This document shows positions 34,872 to 44,602 of a stretch of 64,000 bases of DNA, one piece after another. This stretch comes from Stutzerimonas stutzeri. GTDB taxonomy: Bacteria > Pseudomonadota > Gammaproteobacteria > Pseudomonadales > Pseudomonadaceae. The notes under the pieces are model-generated. The model was given only the letters and a program-made list of their open reading frames with translations, had not been told where the DNA came from and made no database searches. The first letter of the stretch is position 1. Each line of letters opens with the position of its first letter. The stretch covers positions 1 to 64,000 of the forward strand of contig NZ_PPXG01000002.1 of assembly GCF_002909485.1 (NCBI RefSeq), written 5' to 3'. The position numbers and the translations under genes were made by a program.

Positions 34872-36332
34872 ATGTCCGATAAGCCGAAACTCACAACCGT
34901 TGCCGGTGCTCCGGTTTCCGAGAACCAGAACTCCATGACTGCTGGGCGACGCGGCCCGATGCTTCTGCAGGACGTCTGGTTTCTAGAAAAGCTTGCACAT
35001 TTTGATCGTGAGGTCATTCCGGAGCGTCGGATGCATGCGAAGGGGACCGGGGCATTCGGTGAATTCGTTGTCACTCACGACATCACCCGCTTCACCAAAG
35101 CCAGGCTCTTTTCCGAGGTCGGCAAACGTACTCCTTTGTTTGCACGGTTCTCTACTGTGGCCGGGGAGCGTGGTGCCGCCGATGCGGAGCGTGACATTCG
35201 CGGTTATGCCCTTAAGTTCTATACCGAGCAGGGCAACTGGGACATGGTGGGCAACAATACACCAGTATTTTTCTTCCGCGACCCGCTGAAATTCCCCGAT
35301 CTTAATCACGCGGTCAAACGGGATCCGCGGACCAATATGCGGAGTGCAAACAACAACTGGGATTTTTGGACCGGGCTGCCCGAGGCCCTTCACCAGATCA
35401 CCTATGTAATGGGAGATCGGGGGATTCCGGCTTCATATCGCCACATGCATGGTTTCGGTTCCCACACCTACAGCTTCATCAGTCCGAGCAACGAGCGTTA
35501 TTGGGTTAAGTTCCACTTCCGTACCCAGCAGGGCATCAAGAATCTTACCGATGCCGAGGCGGCAGCTATCGTTGCCGGTGATCGTGAAAGTTCGCAACGC
35601 GATATGTTCGACGCCATCGAGCGCGGCGAATATCCACGCTGGACCATGTACGTTCAGGTCATGCCTGAGACCGACGCTGGCAAGGTTTCATACCATCCGT
35701 TCGATTTGACCAAGGTCTGGCCGCATGCGGATTACCCGTTGATCGAGGTCGGCTACTACGAGCTCAATCGCAATCCGGACAACTACTTTCAGGATGTGGA
35801 GCAGGCAGCGTTCACGCCTGCCAATGTGGTTCCAGGTATCAGCTTTTCGCCAGATCGTATGCTCCAGGGACGCTTGTTCTCCTACGGCGATGCGCAGCGC
35901 TACCGTCTTGGTGTCAACCACCACCAGATCCCGGTGAATGCGCCGCGTTGCCCGGTGCACAGCTACCATCGTGATGGCGCCATGCGGGTGGATGGCAATC
36001 AGGGAGGGCGGTTGCATTACGAGCCGAATACCTACGGAGAGTGGCAGGAGCAGCCGGATTTCAGCGAGCCTCCGTTGGCGCTCGAAGGCGCGGCGGACCG
36101 ATATGACTATCGTGCTGATGATGCCGACTACTTCACTCAGCCGGGCAACCTGTTCCGCTTGATGAAGGCAGATGAGCAGCAGCGACTGTTCGAAAATACT
36201 GCGCGTTCGATGCAGGGCGTGGATCGTCACATCAAGATTCGTCACATCAGCCACTGCCTCCAGGCTGACCCGGCTTACGGTGCGGGAATTGCGGCAGCGT
36301 TGGGTATTGCGCTGTCGGAAGTGCCGGCTTAG
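34872..36332 (+). CDS. katA: Monofunctional haem catalase
   Basis: This catalase breaks hydrogen peroxide into water and oxygen. The 486 residues place it among the small-subunit catalases, close to P. aeruginosa KatA. Catalytic H55 ([11 protein letters not shown]) and N128 (GNWDMVGNN) and the proximal haem ligand Y338 ([12 protein letters not shown]) are present. The ATG at 34872 gives [15 protein letters not shown] and has AAGGAG upstream; an ATG at 34788 would add 28 unlikely residues. No signal peptide, so cytoplasmic. In P. aeruginosa bfrA follows katA; here a gene remnant follows instead. Confidence 0.96.
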   Translation: MSDKPKLTTVAGAPVSENQNSMTAGRRGPMLLQDVWFLEKLAHFDREVIPERRMHAKGTGAFGEFVVTHDITRFTKARLFSEVGKRTPLFARFSTVAGERGAADAERDIRGYALKFYTEQGNWDMVGNNTPVFFFRDPLKFPDLNHAVKRDPRTNMRSANNNWDFWTGLPEALHQITYVMGDRGIPASYRHMHGFGSHTYSFISPSNERYWVKFHFRTQQGIKNLTDAEAAAIVAGDRESSQRDMFDAIERGEYPRWTMYVQVMPETDAGKVSYHPFDLTKVWPHADYPLIEVGYYELNRNPDNYFQDVEQAAFTPANVVPGISFSPDRMLQGRLFSYGDAQRYRLGVNHHQIPVNAPRCPVHSYHRDGAMRVDGNQGGRLHYEPNTYGEWQEQPDFSEPPLALEGAADRYDYRADDADYFTQPGNLFRLMKADEQQRLFENTARSMQGVDRHIKIRHISHCLQADPAYGAGIAAALGIALSEVPA

Positions 36333-36350
36333 GTGAGGCGGTAGACTGGT

Positions 36351-36395
36351 AGAAACGAAACGCCCGCAGCGAGTGCTGCGGGCGTTCTCGTTTCG
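36351..36395 (+). terminator. Terminator after katA
   Basis: A perfect 12-bp stem AACGCCCGCAGC / GCTGCGGGCGTT with loop GAGT is extended outward by CGAAA/TTTCG-like pairing. It is strong and probably works in both directions, as the remnant and uvrA run toward it. Confidence 0.85.
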
Positions 36396-36426
36396 ATGGC
36401 GTTATTCGTGCGGATTGCTCAGCGGT

Positions 36427-36824
36427 TTATCGCTTTCCTGTCCGGGCGGCATTGTTCAGCACCTTGCGAGACAAGGCGCCGCCCGAGGCGAGACGTTGTA
36501 TCAGGTTGACTGCCGCTTCGGTGCCGTGAGGTTCGTTGCCGTGCTATTGGGTGATGATCATCACGGCTGGTTTGCCTGAATCCCCCAGCCTGGCCAACCA
36601 GATTGGCCGGCCTTCTTTGCTGCTGCCGGCGTGTTCCAGCCGCAGGGCGTCCGGGAAGCGCCGTGACAGCGCGTTCAGTTGATCGTACAGCTGTTTGTTG
36701 CTCATGAACGCCTCCAGCGAGACGTTCTGCTCATCGGTGATCCAAGGGCCGTTGGGCTGGGCGGCGACGGCGAGGCGGGTAGCAGGCCGGCGCCAAGCAG
36801 GCAGGCAGCAAGCGCAATACGCAT
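36427..36824 (-). pseudogene. M14-family zinc carboxypeptidase remnant
   Basis: On the minus strand an AAGGAG site precedes ATG (36824) and a signal-peptide-like start (MRIALAACLLGAGLLP). The frame then shifts to one reading NVSLEAFMSNKQLYDQLNAL...GSSKEGRPIWLARLG...AVMIITQ, then TAG, then HGNEPHGTEAAVNLIQRLASGG. The family motif is QHGNEPxGxEA, which holds the zinc ligands His and Glu, so the TAG most likely replaced a CAG (Gln) codon. After RKVLNN the match ends. The gene thus carries a frameshift, a nonsense change and a large C-terminal deletion. It occupies the katA-uvrA gap. Confidence 0.8.
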
Positions 36825-36920
36825 GAGGATTTCTCCTTATCAGGCTGGGAGTATCCCTCCCAACTGCCCGGCGGGATCCATATGGACCGCGCTGCGTTTG
36901 CGCTTGTGCCGAAGCGACGA

Positions 36921-39764
36921 TCAACCCGCCGAGCGGTCGCGTTCGAGTAGCGGTTTGAGGAAGTGACCGGTATGCGACTGGGCCATGTCTGCCACCTCTT
37001 CCGGCGTACCGCAGGCGATGATCTGGCCACCCTTGGAGCCACCCTCCGGGCCGAGGTCTACCAACCAGTCGGCGGTCTTGATCACATCCAGATTGTGCTC
37101 GATGACGACTACCGTATTGCCGTGGTCGCGCAGGCGATGCAGAACATCGAGCAGTTGCTGGATATCGGCAAAATGCAGGCCGGTGGTTGGTTCGTCGAGG
37201 ATATACAGTGTCTTGCCGGTGTCGCGCTTTGATAGCTCACGGGACAGCTTGACGCGTTGCGCCTCACCGCCCGACAGCGTTGTCGCGCTCTGTCCCAGCT
37301 TGATGTAGGACAGCCCCACATCCATCAGCGTCTGCAGTTTGCGCGCGACGGCCGGCACCGGGTCGAAGAACTCGCGGGCTTCTTCGATGGTCATGTCGAG
37401 CACTTCAGTGATGCTCTTGCCCTTGTACTTCACCTCAAGGGTCTCGCGGTTGTAGCGTTTGCCCTTGCACACGTCGCAGGGCACGTAGATATCCGGCAGG
37501 AAGTGCATCTCTACCTTGATCACGCCATCGCCTTGGCAGGCTTCGCAGCGCCCGCCTTTGACGTTGAAGGAGAAGCGGCCCGGACCATATCCGCGCGAGC
37601 GTGCTTCCGGTACGCCGGCGAAGAGTTCGCGAATCGGCGTGAACAGACCGGTGTAGGTCGCCGGGTTGGAGCGCGGCGTTCGGCCGATCGGGCTCTGATC
37701 GATGTCGACCACCTTGTCCAGATGCTGCAGGCCATCGAAGCTGTCGTGCGGGGCTACTTCCAGGGTGGTCGCCCCGTTGAGCGCCGTGGCGGTGATCGGG
37801 AACAGTGTGTTGTTGATCAGCGTCGACTTACCCGAACCCGAAACGCCGGTGATGCAGGTGAGCAGGCCAACCGGGATTTCCAGGTCGACATTGCGCAGGT
37901 TATTGCCGCGCGCGCCCTTGAGTTTGAGCAGCTTCTTCGGATCACGGCGGGTACGCTCACGCGGATAGTTGATCCTTACTCGGCCGGAGAGGTACTTGCC
38001 GGTCAGCGAATCCGGGTGCGCCATCACCTCGTCCGGTGTGCCCTCGGCGACAATGCGGCCGCCGTGCACGCCGGCACCGGGGCCGATGTCCACTACGTAG
38101 TCGGCAAGGCGAATCGCATCCTCGTCATGCTCCACCACGATCACCGTATTACCGATGTCGCGCAGATGGCGAAGGGTGCCCAGTAGCCGTTCATTGTCGC
38201 GCTGGTGCAAGCCGATTGATGGTTCATCAAGGATGTACATCACCCCGACCAGGCCGGCACCGATCTGGCTGGCCAGACGAATGCGCTGCGCTTCACCTCC
38301 GGAGAGGGTATCGGCGCTGCGGTCGAGAGTCAGGTAATCGAGCCCTACATTGACCAGAAACTGCAGGCGCTCGCTGATTTCCTTGAGAATCTTGCCGGCG
38401 ATCTCACCGCGTCGACCACTGAGCGAAAGGCCAGCGAAGTAGTCGGTGGCATCGCCGATTGGCAGCGCCGTCACCGCAGGCAGGGTCTTGTCGCCCACCC
38501 ATACGTGACGTGCCTCGCGGCGCAGGCGGGTGCCGCGACAATCCGGGCAGGGTTGGGTGCTGAGGTACTTCGCGAGCTCTTCGCGCACCGAGTTGGATTC
38601 GGTTTCGCGGTAGCGCCGCTCGAGGTTGGGGATGATGCCTTCGAAGGGGTGCGAGCGCTTGACGATGTCGCCGCGGTCGTTGAGGTAGCGGAATTCGACG
38701 TTGTCGCGACCGCTGCCGCGCAGAATGAACTTCTGTTGGTCCGCGGGCAGTGAGTCGAACGGTTCGTCCAGGCTGAAACCATAATGCGAGGCCAGTGAGC
38801 CGAGCATCTGGAAGTAGTAGACGTTGCGTCGATCCCAGCCGCGTATGGCTCCTTCGGCGAGGGTCAGCTCGCCATTGACCAAGCGCTTGGCGTCGAAGAA
38901 CTGCTTCACGCCGAGGCCGTCGCAAGTCGGGCAGGCGCCGGCAGGGTTGTTGAAGGAGAAGAGCTTGGGCTCCAGCTCGCTGATTGAGTGGCCGCAGATC
39001 GGGCAGGCGAAGCGCGCGGAGAAGATCATCTCCTCGCTATCGTCGTCCTCTTCCATGGAGGCAACCAGGGCAATGCCATCGGCCAGTTTGAGTGCGGTCT
39101 CGAAGGATTCGGCCAGGCGTTGCTGCATGTCGCCGCGGACCTTGAAACGGTCGACCACTACATCGATGGAGTGCTTCTTTTGCTTGTCCAGCTTGGGAAG
39201 CTCGTCCAGCTCGTACAGTCGCCCGTTGACCCGGGCGCGCACGAATCCCTGAGCGCGCAGCTCGTCGAACACAGCCAGATGCTCGCCCTTGCGTTCGCGA
39301 ATGACCGGGGCCAGCAACATCAGCTTGCGGCCTTCGGGTAGCGCCAGCACCTGATCGACCATCTGGCTGACTGTCTGGGCCTCAAGTGGTGCGTCATGGT
39401 CCGGGCAGCGTGGCGTGCCGACTCGCGCATAAAGAAGGCGCAGATAGTCGTAGATCTCGGTGATTGTTCCGACTGTGGAGCGCGGGTTGTGCGAAGTCGA
39501 TTTCTGCTCGATGGAAATCGCCGGCGATAGCCCTTCGATGGTGTCGACGTCGGGCTTTTCCATCATCGAGAGGAACTGCCGGGCATAAGCCGAGAGTGAT
39601 TCGACGTAGCGGCGCTGGCCTTCTGCGTAGAGAGTGTCGAATGCCAGCGAAGATTTGCCGGAGCCAGAAAGGCCGGTGATAACGATAAGCTTGTCGCGTG
39701 GCAGGGTGAGGTCGATGTTCTTCAGGTTGTGGGTACGAGCCCCACGAATAAGAATCTTGTCCAA
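36921..39764 (-). CDS. uvrA: Excinuclease ABC subunit A
   Basis: UvrA is the damage-recognition ATPase of nucleotide excision repair. The 947 residues carry two ABC modules: Walker [10 protein letters not shown] (31-39) and a second GVSGSGKST (about 650), two LSGGEAQR signatures, and CxxC zinc modules (CPICGHS...[14 protein letters not shown]...CDVCKG). No classical 16-bp LexA box is visible in the 131-base divergent gap to the MFS gene, so SOS control is not evident. Confidence 0.98.
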   Translation of the reverse strand: MDKILIRGARTHNLKNIDLTLPRDKLIVITGLSGSGKSSLAFDTLYAEGQRRYVESLSAYARQFLSMMEKPDVDTIEGLSPAISIEQKSTSHNPRSTVGTITEIYDYLRLLYARVGTPRCPDHDAPLEAQTVSQMVDQVLALPEGRKLMLLAPVIRERKGEHLAVFDELRAQGFVRARVNGRLYELDELPKLDKQKKHSIDVVVDRFKVRGDMQQRLAESFETALKLADGIALVASMEEDDDSEEMIFSARFACPICGHSISELEPKLFSFNNPAGACPTCDGLGVKQFFDAKRLVNGELTLAEGAIRGWDRRNVYYFQMLGSLASHYGFSLDEPFDSLPADQQKFILRGSGRDNVEFRYLNDRGDIVKRSHPFEGIIPNLERRYRETESNSVREELAKYLSTQPCPDCRGTRLRREARHVWVGDKTLPAVTALPIGDATDYFAGLSLSGRRGEIAGKILKEISERLQFLVNVGLDYLTLDRSADTLSGGEAQRIRLASQIGAGLVGVMYILDEPSIGLHQRDNERLLGTLRHLRDIGNTVIVVEHDEDAIRLADYVVDIGPGAGVHGGRIVAEGTPDEVMAHPDSLTGKYLSGRVRINYPRERTRRDPKKLLKLKGARGNNLRNVDLEIPVGLLTCITGVSGSGKSTLINNTLFPITATALNGATTLEVAPHDSFDGLQHLDKVVDIDQSPIGRTPRSNPATYTGLFTPIRELFAGVPEARSRGYGPGRFSFNVKGGRCEACQGDGVIKVEMHFLPDIYVPCDVCKGKRYNRETLEVKYKGKSITEVLDMTIEEAREFFDPVPAVARKLQTLMDVGLSYIKLGQSATTLSGGEAQRVKLSRELSKRDTGKTLYILDEPTTGLHFADIQQLLDVLHRLRDHGNTVVVIEHNLDVIKTADWLVDLGPEGGSKGGQIIACGTPEEVADMAQSHTGHFLKPLLERDRSAG

Positions 39765-39895
39765 AACAGCCTCGCGTGGCGGGCGGAAACCCGAAAGTAT
39801 ACGGCCGGGGTGGTAGTCGCGGCAAAACTGAGCGCCTGTGCCGAACAGGGTAGGGCTGCTAGAATCGCCGCCGGTTCATACTAGCGAGACCCTCC

Positions 39896-41263
39896 ATGCA
39901 GGACCCCTATAGCGAGCGCATGAGCGCCAGCGAAACACGCGCAGCTTCCGGGCTGGCTCTGGTGTTCGCTTTTCGCATGCTCGGCATGTTCATGGTTTTG
40001 CCCGTGCTGGCCACCTACGGTATGGATTTGGAAGGCGCTACGCCGACTCTGATCGGTCTTGCGATAGGCGCCTATGGTTTGACCCAGGCGCTGCTGCAAA
40101 TTCCCTTCGGTATCCTTTCTGATCGCATCGGCCGCCTGCCGATCATCTATTTCGGTCTGCTGATCTTCGCTGCCGGCGCCGCTGTAGCTGCCATGTCGGA
40201 TAGCATCTGGGGTGTCATTGCCGGGCGAGTCCTGCAGGGGGCGGGGGCCATTTCTGCCGCGGTAATGGCACTGCTCTCCGATCTGACCCGTGAGCAGCAT
40301 CGGACCAAGGCAATGGCGCTGATCGGTGTGAGCATCGGTTTTTCCTTCGCTGTGGCGATGATCGTGGGGCCGCTGCTGACTCGGGCGTTCGGCCTTTCCG
40401 GACTCTTCTGGGTGACCGCCGGGATGGCGATGTTCGGCGGCGTCATCGTCGCGCTGTTGCCGAAGGCCCACGCCCATGTGCGGCATCGTGAGTCCGGTGT
40501 TGCCAAGCAGGCGCTCGGCCTTACGTTGCGCCATCCTGATCTGCTGCGCCTGGATTTCAGCATCCTGGCTTTGCACGCAATCCTCATGGCCAGCTTCGTC
40601 GCGTTACCGTTGGCGCTGGTTGAACAGGGGGCGCTGCCCAAGGAAGAGCATTGGTGGGTCTACCTCACTGCGCTGCTGATCGGCTTTTTCGGCATGATTC
40701 CTTTCATCATCTACGGTGAGAAGAAGCGCCAGATGCGACGCGTTCTGCTGGGCGCGGTCACGGCGCTATTGCTCTGCGAGCTGTTCTTCTGGTGGTTTGG
40801 CAATGGCTTGTGGATGTTGGTGGTTGGGATGGTCGGCTTCTTCGTCGCCTTCAACCTGCTGGAAGCTTCGCTGCCTTCATTGATAAGCAAGGTAGCGCCG
40901 GCCGGCGGCAAGGGCACTGCGATGGGGGTCTACTCCACCAGTCAGTTCCTCGGTGCGGGCCTGGGAGGCATTCTGGGTGGTGTGCTCTACCAGCAGGGTG
41001 GGCTGGCCCTGGTGTTCATCGGTTGCGCGGCGTTGTGCGGGCTGTGGTTCGTGGTTGCCTTCAGCATGCGCGAGCCTCCGTACGTAACCAGTCTGCGTCT
41101 GCCCCTCTCCGTGGGTGCGCTGGCCAACGCTGGGCTTGAGAATGATCTGCTGCAGGTGGTTGGTGTCAGCGACGTGCTGATCGTTGTCGATGAGGCTGCT
41201 GCCTACATAAAGGTTGATATGCAACAGCTGGATCGGGATGCAGTTGATCGTCTAGTGGCCTGA
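39896..41263 (+). CDS. YajR-like MFS transporter with C-terminal YAM-type domain
   Basis: A 455-residue major facilitator with 12 predicted membrane helices. Motif A is clear in GILSDRIGRLPII, and FRMLGMFMVLPVLATYGM matches the first helix of E. coli YajR. The last ~65 residues (PPYVTSLRL...VVGVSDVLIVVDEAAAYIKVDMQQLDRDAVDRL) form a soluble beta-alpha-beta tail like the YAM domain of YajR. A proton-driven exporter is inferred; the substrate is unknown. The first ATG is used, though one eight codons later is possible. It lies divergent from uvrA and upstream of ssb, as in P. aeruginosa. Confidence 0.85.
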   Translation: MQDPYSERMSASETRAASGLALVFAFRMLGMFMVLPVLATYGMDLEGATPTLIGLAIGAYGLTQALLQIPFGILSDRIGRLPIIYFGLLIFAAGAAVAAMSDSIWGVIAGRVLQGAGAISAAVMALLSDLTREQHRTKAMALIGVSIGFSFAVAMIVGPLLTRAFGLSGLFWVTAGMAMFGGVIVALLPKAHAHVRHRESGVAKQALGLTLRHPDLLRLDFSILALHAILMASFVALPLALVEQGALPKEEHWWVYLTALLIGFFGMIPFIIYGEKKRQMRRVLLGAVTALLLCELFFWWFGNGLWMLVVGMVGFFVAFNLLEASLPSLISKVAPAGGKGTAMGVYSTSQFLGAGLGGILGGVLYQQGGLALVFIGCAALCGLWFVVAFSMREPPYVTSLRLPLSVGALANAGLENDLLQVVGVSDVLIVVDEAAAYIKVDMQQLDRDAVDRLVA

Positions 41264-41321
41264 GCGTCGTCTGCGTGCTTCATGGCCGTGCATATCGCGG
41301 CGCAACTTGAGGGTACGTCGG

Positions 41322-41350
41322 TTGGCCGTCAACGGTGGCTGAGGTAAGAT
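41322..41350 (+). promoter_or_regulatory. Candidate ssb promoter
   Basis: TTGGCC (41322-41327), 17 bases, TAAGAT (41345-41350), each 4/6, lie about 83 bases before the ssb start. Confidence 0.4.
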
Positions 41351-41432
41351 TCGCGGTCATGGGGCTGTCTGGTGGCAGGATCGCCATCGGTGAGCCCATT
41401 TATATTCAATGTTCCAAAATGAGGAGTTACCC

Positions 41433-41933
41433 ATGGCCAGAGGGGTGAATAAAGTCATCTTGATCGGCAATGTCGGCGGCGACCCGGAAACCCGCTACAT
41501 GCCCAATGGCAATGCGGTGACCAACATCACGCTGGCGACCACCGATAGTTGGAAGGACAAGCAGACCGGTCAACTTCAGGAGCGTACTGAGTGGCACCGT
41601 GTGGTGCTGTTCGGCAAGGTTGCCGAGATTGCCGGTGAATACCTGCGCAAGGGTTCGCAGTGCTACATTGAAGGCCGTCTGCAGACCCGCGAGTGGGAGA
41701 AGGACGGCGTCAAACGTTACACCACCGAAATCGTCGTTGACATGAACGGTACCATGCAGTTGCTTGGCGGCCGTGGCGGCAGTTCCGATGATGCCCCGCG
41801 TCAAGCTCGTCCGCAGCGTGAGCAGCAGGCACCGCAGCAGGCGCCGCGTCAGCAGGCTCAGCCGCAGCAGCCCGCGGCACGTCAGCAGCCGGCACCGGAT
41901 TACGATAGCTTCGACGACGACATCCCTTTCTAG
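41433..41933 (+). CDS. ssb: Single-stranded DNA-binding protein
   Basis: SSB coats single-stranded DNA in replication, repair and recombination. The 166 residues comprise an OB fold ([22 protein letters not shown]..., to about 112), a Gln/Pro/Ala-rich linker and the acidic tail DDDIPF that recruits partner proteins. The ATG at 41433 follows GAGGAG; an ATG at 41409 would add 8 non-family residues. Confidence 0.97.
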   Translation: MARGVNKVILIGNVGGDPETRYMPNGNAVTNITLATTDSWKDKQTGQLQERTEWHRVVLFGKVAEIAGEYLRKGSQCYIEGRLQTREWEKDGVKRYTTEIVVDMNGTMQLLGGRGGSSDDAPRQARPQREQQAPQQAPRQQAQPQQPAARQQPAPDYDSFDDDIPF

Positions 41934-41943
41934 AGTTTTCTGA

Positions 41944-42828
41944 ATGCGAATGCGCCTGATGCTGTTGGGCGGCGGCAATGCCCTGGGCCAGGCGCTCATC
42001 CGCCTCGGTGCCGAGGAAGACATTGGCTTCCTCGCACCGCGCCCACCCGCTCAGGGTTGGGATGCAGCCAGCCTTACCCAGCTACTCGACGACAACCGTC
42101 CGGATGTCGTGATCAACCTTGCCTACTATTACGACTGGTTTCAGAGCGGTCAGGTCAACGAGGCCGCGCTCACGGCTCAGGAGCATGCGGTAGACCGCCT
42201 GGCCGAGCTTTGCCAGCATCACGATTTCGTGTTGTTGCAGCCGTCGAGCTACCGGGTATTCGACGGTGCTCGGACCACGGCCTATAGCGAGAAGGATGAC
42301 GTGGCACCGCTGGACGCACGGGGCAGGGCGCTCTGGCGCATTGAGCAGAGTGTGCGCTCGCTATGCCCTCGTCACGTGCTGCTGCGCTTTGGCTGGCTGC
42401 TCGATGACAGTCGAGACGGCGTCTTGGGGCGCGTGTTGCAGCGGCTGGAACAGAGCGAGCCGATCCTTTTGGCGGACGATCGGCGCGGCAATCCGACGCC
42501 GGTAGATGATGCTGCGCGAGTCATTCTGGCAGTGCTCAAGCAGCTGGACTGCCTGGCGCCTCTGTGGGGTACCTATCATTACGGCGGTCACGAGGCCTCC
42601 ACGCCACTGCTGGTGGCTCAGGCATTGCTCGGTGAAGCGAGCAAGTATCGCAATGTGGCTGCAGCCAACCTCACGGCTGTTGCCCATGCCGACTGCCTGG
42701 ACGCGGCTGCGGAGCCGCAGCACGGCGTGCTCGCTTGCAAGAAGATATTCACCACTTTCGGAATAAAGCCGCGCGCTTGGCGCACGGGTCTGCCGAGCCT
42801 GCTGGAGCGCTATTACCGTCATGGCTGA
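41944..42828 (+). CDS. RmlD-like sugar-nucleotide-binding SDR protein, catalytic Tyr/Lys missing
   Basis: A 294-residue extended short-chain dehydrogenase resembling dTDP-4-dehydrorhamnose reductase (RmlD). The dinucleotide loop GGGNALG (9-15), NLAYYYD and QPSSYRVFDG are visible. Where RmlD has PxxVYGxxK, this protein reads PLDARGRALWRIE, so the catalytic Tyr and Lys appear to be Arg and Leu. It may be a binding or regulatory member (compare eukaryotic MAT2B) or use other residues. It overlaps the epimerase gene by 8 nt, so the pair is coupled. ATG at 41950 is an alternative start. Confidence 0.75.
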   Translation: MRMRLMLLGGGNALGQALIRLGAEEDIGFLAPRPPAQGWDAASLTQLLDDNRPDVVINLAYYYDWFQSGQVNEAALTAQEHAVDRLAELCQHHDFVLLQPSSYRVFDGARTTAYSEKDDVAPLDARGRALWRIEQSVRSLCPRHVLLRFGWLLDDSRDGVLGRVLQRLEQSEPILLADDRRGNPTPVDDAARVILAVLKQLDCLAPLWGTYHYGGHEASTPLLVAQALLGEASKYRNVAAANLTAVAHADCLDAAAEPQHGVLACKKIFTTFGIKPRAWRTGLPSLLERYYRHG

Positions 42829-43750
42829 TGCCCTAATTCTGATCACTGGAGGCGCCGGTTTCATCGGCTCCAATCTGGTCGATGCGCTTCTCGCACGCGG
42901 TTACGCCGTTCGTGTGCTGGACAATCTTTCTACCGGCAAGCGCGAAAACCTACCGCAGGACGATCGTGTCGAACTGATCGTCGGTGATGTGGCAGATGCT
43001 GTTTGCGTCCGGCGTGCGGTGCAGGGGTGCCAGGCGGTGGTGCATCTAGCCGCGGTTGCGTCAGTTCAAGCTTCAGTAGATGACCCTTTCGGCACTCATC
43101 AGAGCAATTTGATCGGGACGCTGAATCTGTGCGAGGCAATGCGTGAAGCAGGTGTGAAGCGGGTGCTGTTCGCTTCCAGCGCAGCTGTCTACGGCAACAA
43201 TGGGGAAGGCCAGGCCATCGATGAAGATACGCCCAAGGCGCCGCTGACGCCTTACGCTGCGGACAAGTTAGCCAGTGAGCATTATCTTGACTTCTATCGC
43301 CGCCAGCATGGTCTGGAGCCGGTGGTGTTCCGCTTCTTCAATATCTTTGGGCCACGGCAGGATCCCTCTTCGCCTTACTCCGGTGTGATCAGCATCTTCA
43401 CCGAGCGGGCGCAGAAGAGTTTGCCGATTGCTGTATTCGGTGATGGCGAGCAGACGCGCGATTTTCTCTACGTGGCTGATCTGGTCGAAGTGCTGGTGCA
43501 GGCGCTGGAGTCGCCTGAGGCGCCGGAGGGCGCGGTGAATGTCGGGCTGAACCAGGCTACATCGCTAAATCAGCTGCTTGAGGCTATCGGTGATGTGCTG
43601 GGTGGACTCCCAGAAGTGAACTATCAGGCGCCTCGTTCGGGGGATATTCGTCATTCGCGAGCGAACAATGCGCGCCTGCTACAGCGCTATCGCCTGCCAG
43701 AGCCGCCGACCAGCATGCGTGATGGGTTGATCAAGCTGTTGGGCTTGTAG
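42821..43750 (+). CDS. NAD-dependent nucleotide-sugar epimerase/dehydratase
   Basis: A 309-residue extended SDR with NAD loop GGAGFIG (10-16), HLAA, SSAAVYG (119-125) and the catalytic pair Y145 and K149 (PYAADK), followed by RFFNIFGPRQDPSSPYSGVIS and the substrate-site RDFLYVADLV. This is the pattern of UDP-glucose/UDP-N-acetylhexosamine 4-epimerases; exact substrate not determinable. Together with the upstream RmlD-like gene and the neighbouring oprG it matches the P. aeruginosa PA4069-PA4068-oprG order as I recall it. A cell-surface sugar role is inferred. Confidence 0.8.
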   Translation: MADALILITGGAGFIGSNLVDALLARGYAVRVLDNLSTGKRENLPQDDRVELIVGDVADAVCVRRAVQGCQAVVHLAAVASVQASVDDPFGTHQSNLIGTLNLCEAMREAGVKRVLFASSAAVYGNNGEGQAIDEDTPKAPLTPYAADKLASEHYLDFYRRQHGLEPVVFRFFNIFGPRQDPSSPYSGVISIFTERAQKSLPIAVFGDGEQTRDFLYVADLVEVLVQALESPEAPEGAVNVGLNQATSLNQLLEAIGDVLGGLPEVNYQAPRSGDIRHSRANNARLLQRYRLPEPPTSMRDGLIKLLGL

Positions 43751-43763
43751 CAAGCCAGAGTCG

Positions 43764-43795
43764 AAAAAAACAAAAGGCGCCGAGGGCGCCTTTTG
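43764..43795. terminator. Bidirectional terminator between epimerase and oprG
   Basis: A perfect 11-bp stem CAAAAGGCGCC / GGCGCCTTTTG with loop GAG has T tracts on both sides (AAAAAAA upstream serves the minus strand). It serves the convergent epimerase and oprG. Confidence 0.9.
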
Positions 43796-43825
43796 TCTGT
43801 CTGCGATTAGGCGATAGCCGTTTCG

Positions 43826-44488
43826 TCAGAACTTGTAGCCGAGGCCGACCATGTAGACAAAGGGGTCTACGTCTACGTCGACTTTTACTTTGGTAGAGCC
43901 GGCGTAAGTGGTCCCGGTGGTGTCGATATCGATATAGCGCACCTGAGCGTTGAGCATGAGGTTGTCGGTGAGCATGTAGTCCATGCCTACCTGTGCTGCC
44001 AGGCCCCAGGAGTCCTTCATGTCCAGCCCGCGGAAGCCAGCTGCTTCGGCTTCGCTAGTTAGCTTGTCGTCAAAGAACCAGGTGTAGTTAACGCCTGCTC
44101 CAAGGTAGGGTTGGAAAGCAGAGGTTTTCTCAAGGGGGTAGTAAATTACGCTAAGCGTCGGCGGCAGGTGCTTGAGTTCTCCGAGCTTTAGCCCGCCCAG
44201 CCCTTTGGTACCGACATCGTGGCTGAACGGGGTTGCTGCCAGCAGTTCGATGCCTACCTTATCGGTGACCATGTATGCGAAGTTCAAGCCCAGCTGCGTA
44301 TCGCTGTTCAATGTGGCTCCGGTGCCGGGTACGCCAGCACCTCCGATTTTGACGTTGCCGCTATCTTCACGCGGATCAACCGTGATCGCACCGGCGCGAA
44401 CGATGATGTCCCCGGCCTCGAAAGCCTGGGCGAAGGGGGCGGCCAGCGCCAGGGCCAGCGCGGAAACGGTGAACAGGGTCTTGCGCAT
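43826..44488 (-). CDS. oprG: OmpW-family outer-membrane protein OprG
   Basis: OprG is an eight-stranded beta-barrel that lets small hydrophobic molecules or amino acids cross the outer membrane. The 220 residues begin with a signal peptide (MRKTLFTVSALALALAAPFAQA, cleavage before FEAGD), continue with alternating barrel strands, and end VYMVGLGYKF with the C-terminal Phe required for barrel assembly. The ATG at 44488 has GGAG upstream; a longer in-frame start would spoil the signal peptide. In P. aeruginosa oprG is induced without oxygen through Anr, and a matching box lies upstream. Confidence 0.92.
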   Translation of the reverse strand: MRKTLFTVSALALALAAPFAQAFEAGDIIVRAGAITVDPREDSGNVKIGGAGVPGTGATLNSDTQLGLNFAYMVTDKVGIELLAATPFSHDVGTKGLGGLKLGELKHLPPTLSVIYYPLEKTSAFQPYLGAGVNYTWFFDDKLTSEAEAAGFRGLDMKDSWGLAAQVGMDYMLTDNLMLNAQVRYIDIDTTGTTYAGSTKVKVDVDVDPFVYMVGLGYKF

Positions 44489-44524
44489 GATGATGCTCCG
44501 TTTGGTGTAATGCGATTGGTGGCC

Positions 44525-44565
44525 ATGGTAGGGGCTGAGCGCAGGGGCTTTTTGATCCAGCTCAA
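44525..44565 (-). promoter_or_regulatory. ANR/FNR-type oprG promoter
   Basis: Read on the minus strand, TTGAG-CTGG-ATCAA (44565-44552) matches TTGAT-N4-ATCAA with one mismatch. A -10-like TACCAT (44530-44525) follows, which would put the box centre about 41 bases before the start site, the class II FNR position. It lies 64-77 bases upstream of the oprG ATG. Confidence 0.72.
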
Positions 44566-44602
44566 TGAAAAACGTCACCCCGACTGCGACGTAACGCCCA
44601 GC

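Noticed and set aside
39836..39848. CTGT-N5-ACAG palindrome in the uvrA-MFS divergent region as a LexA box
   Set aside because: The spacer is 5 bases. LexA boxes need CTGT-N8-ACAG (16 bp), so this is unlikely to bind LexA.
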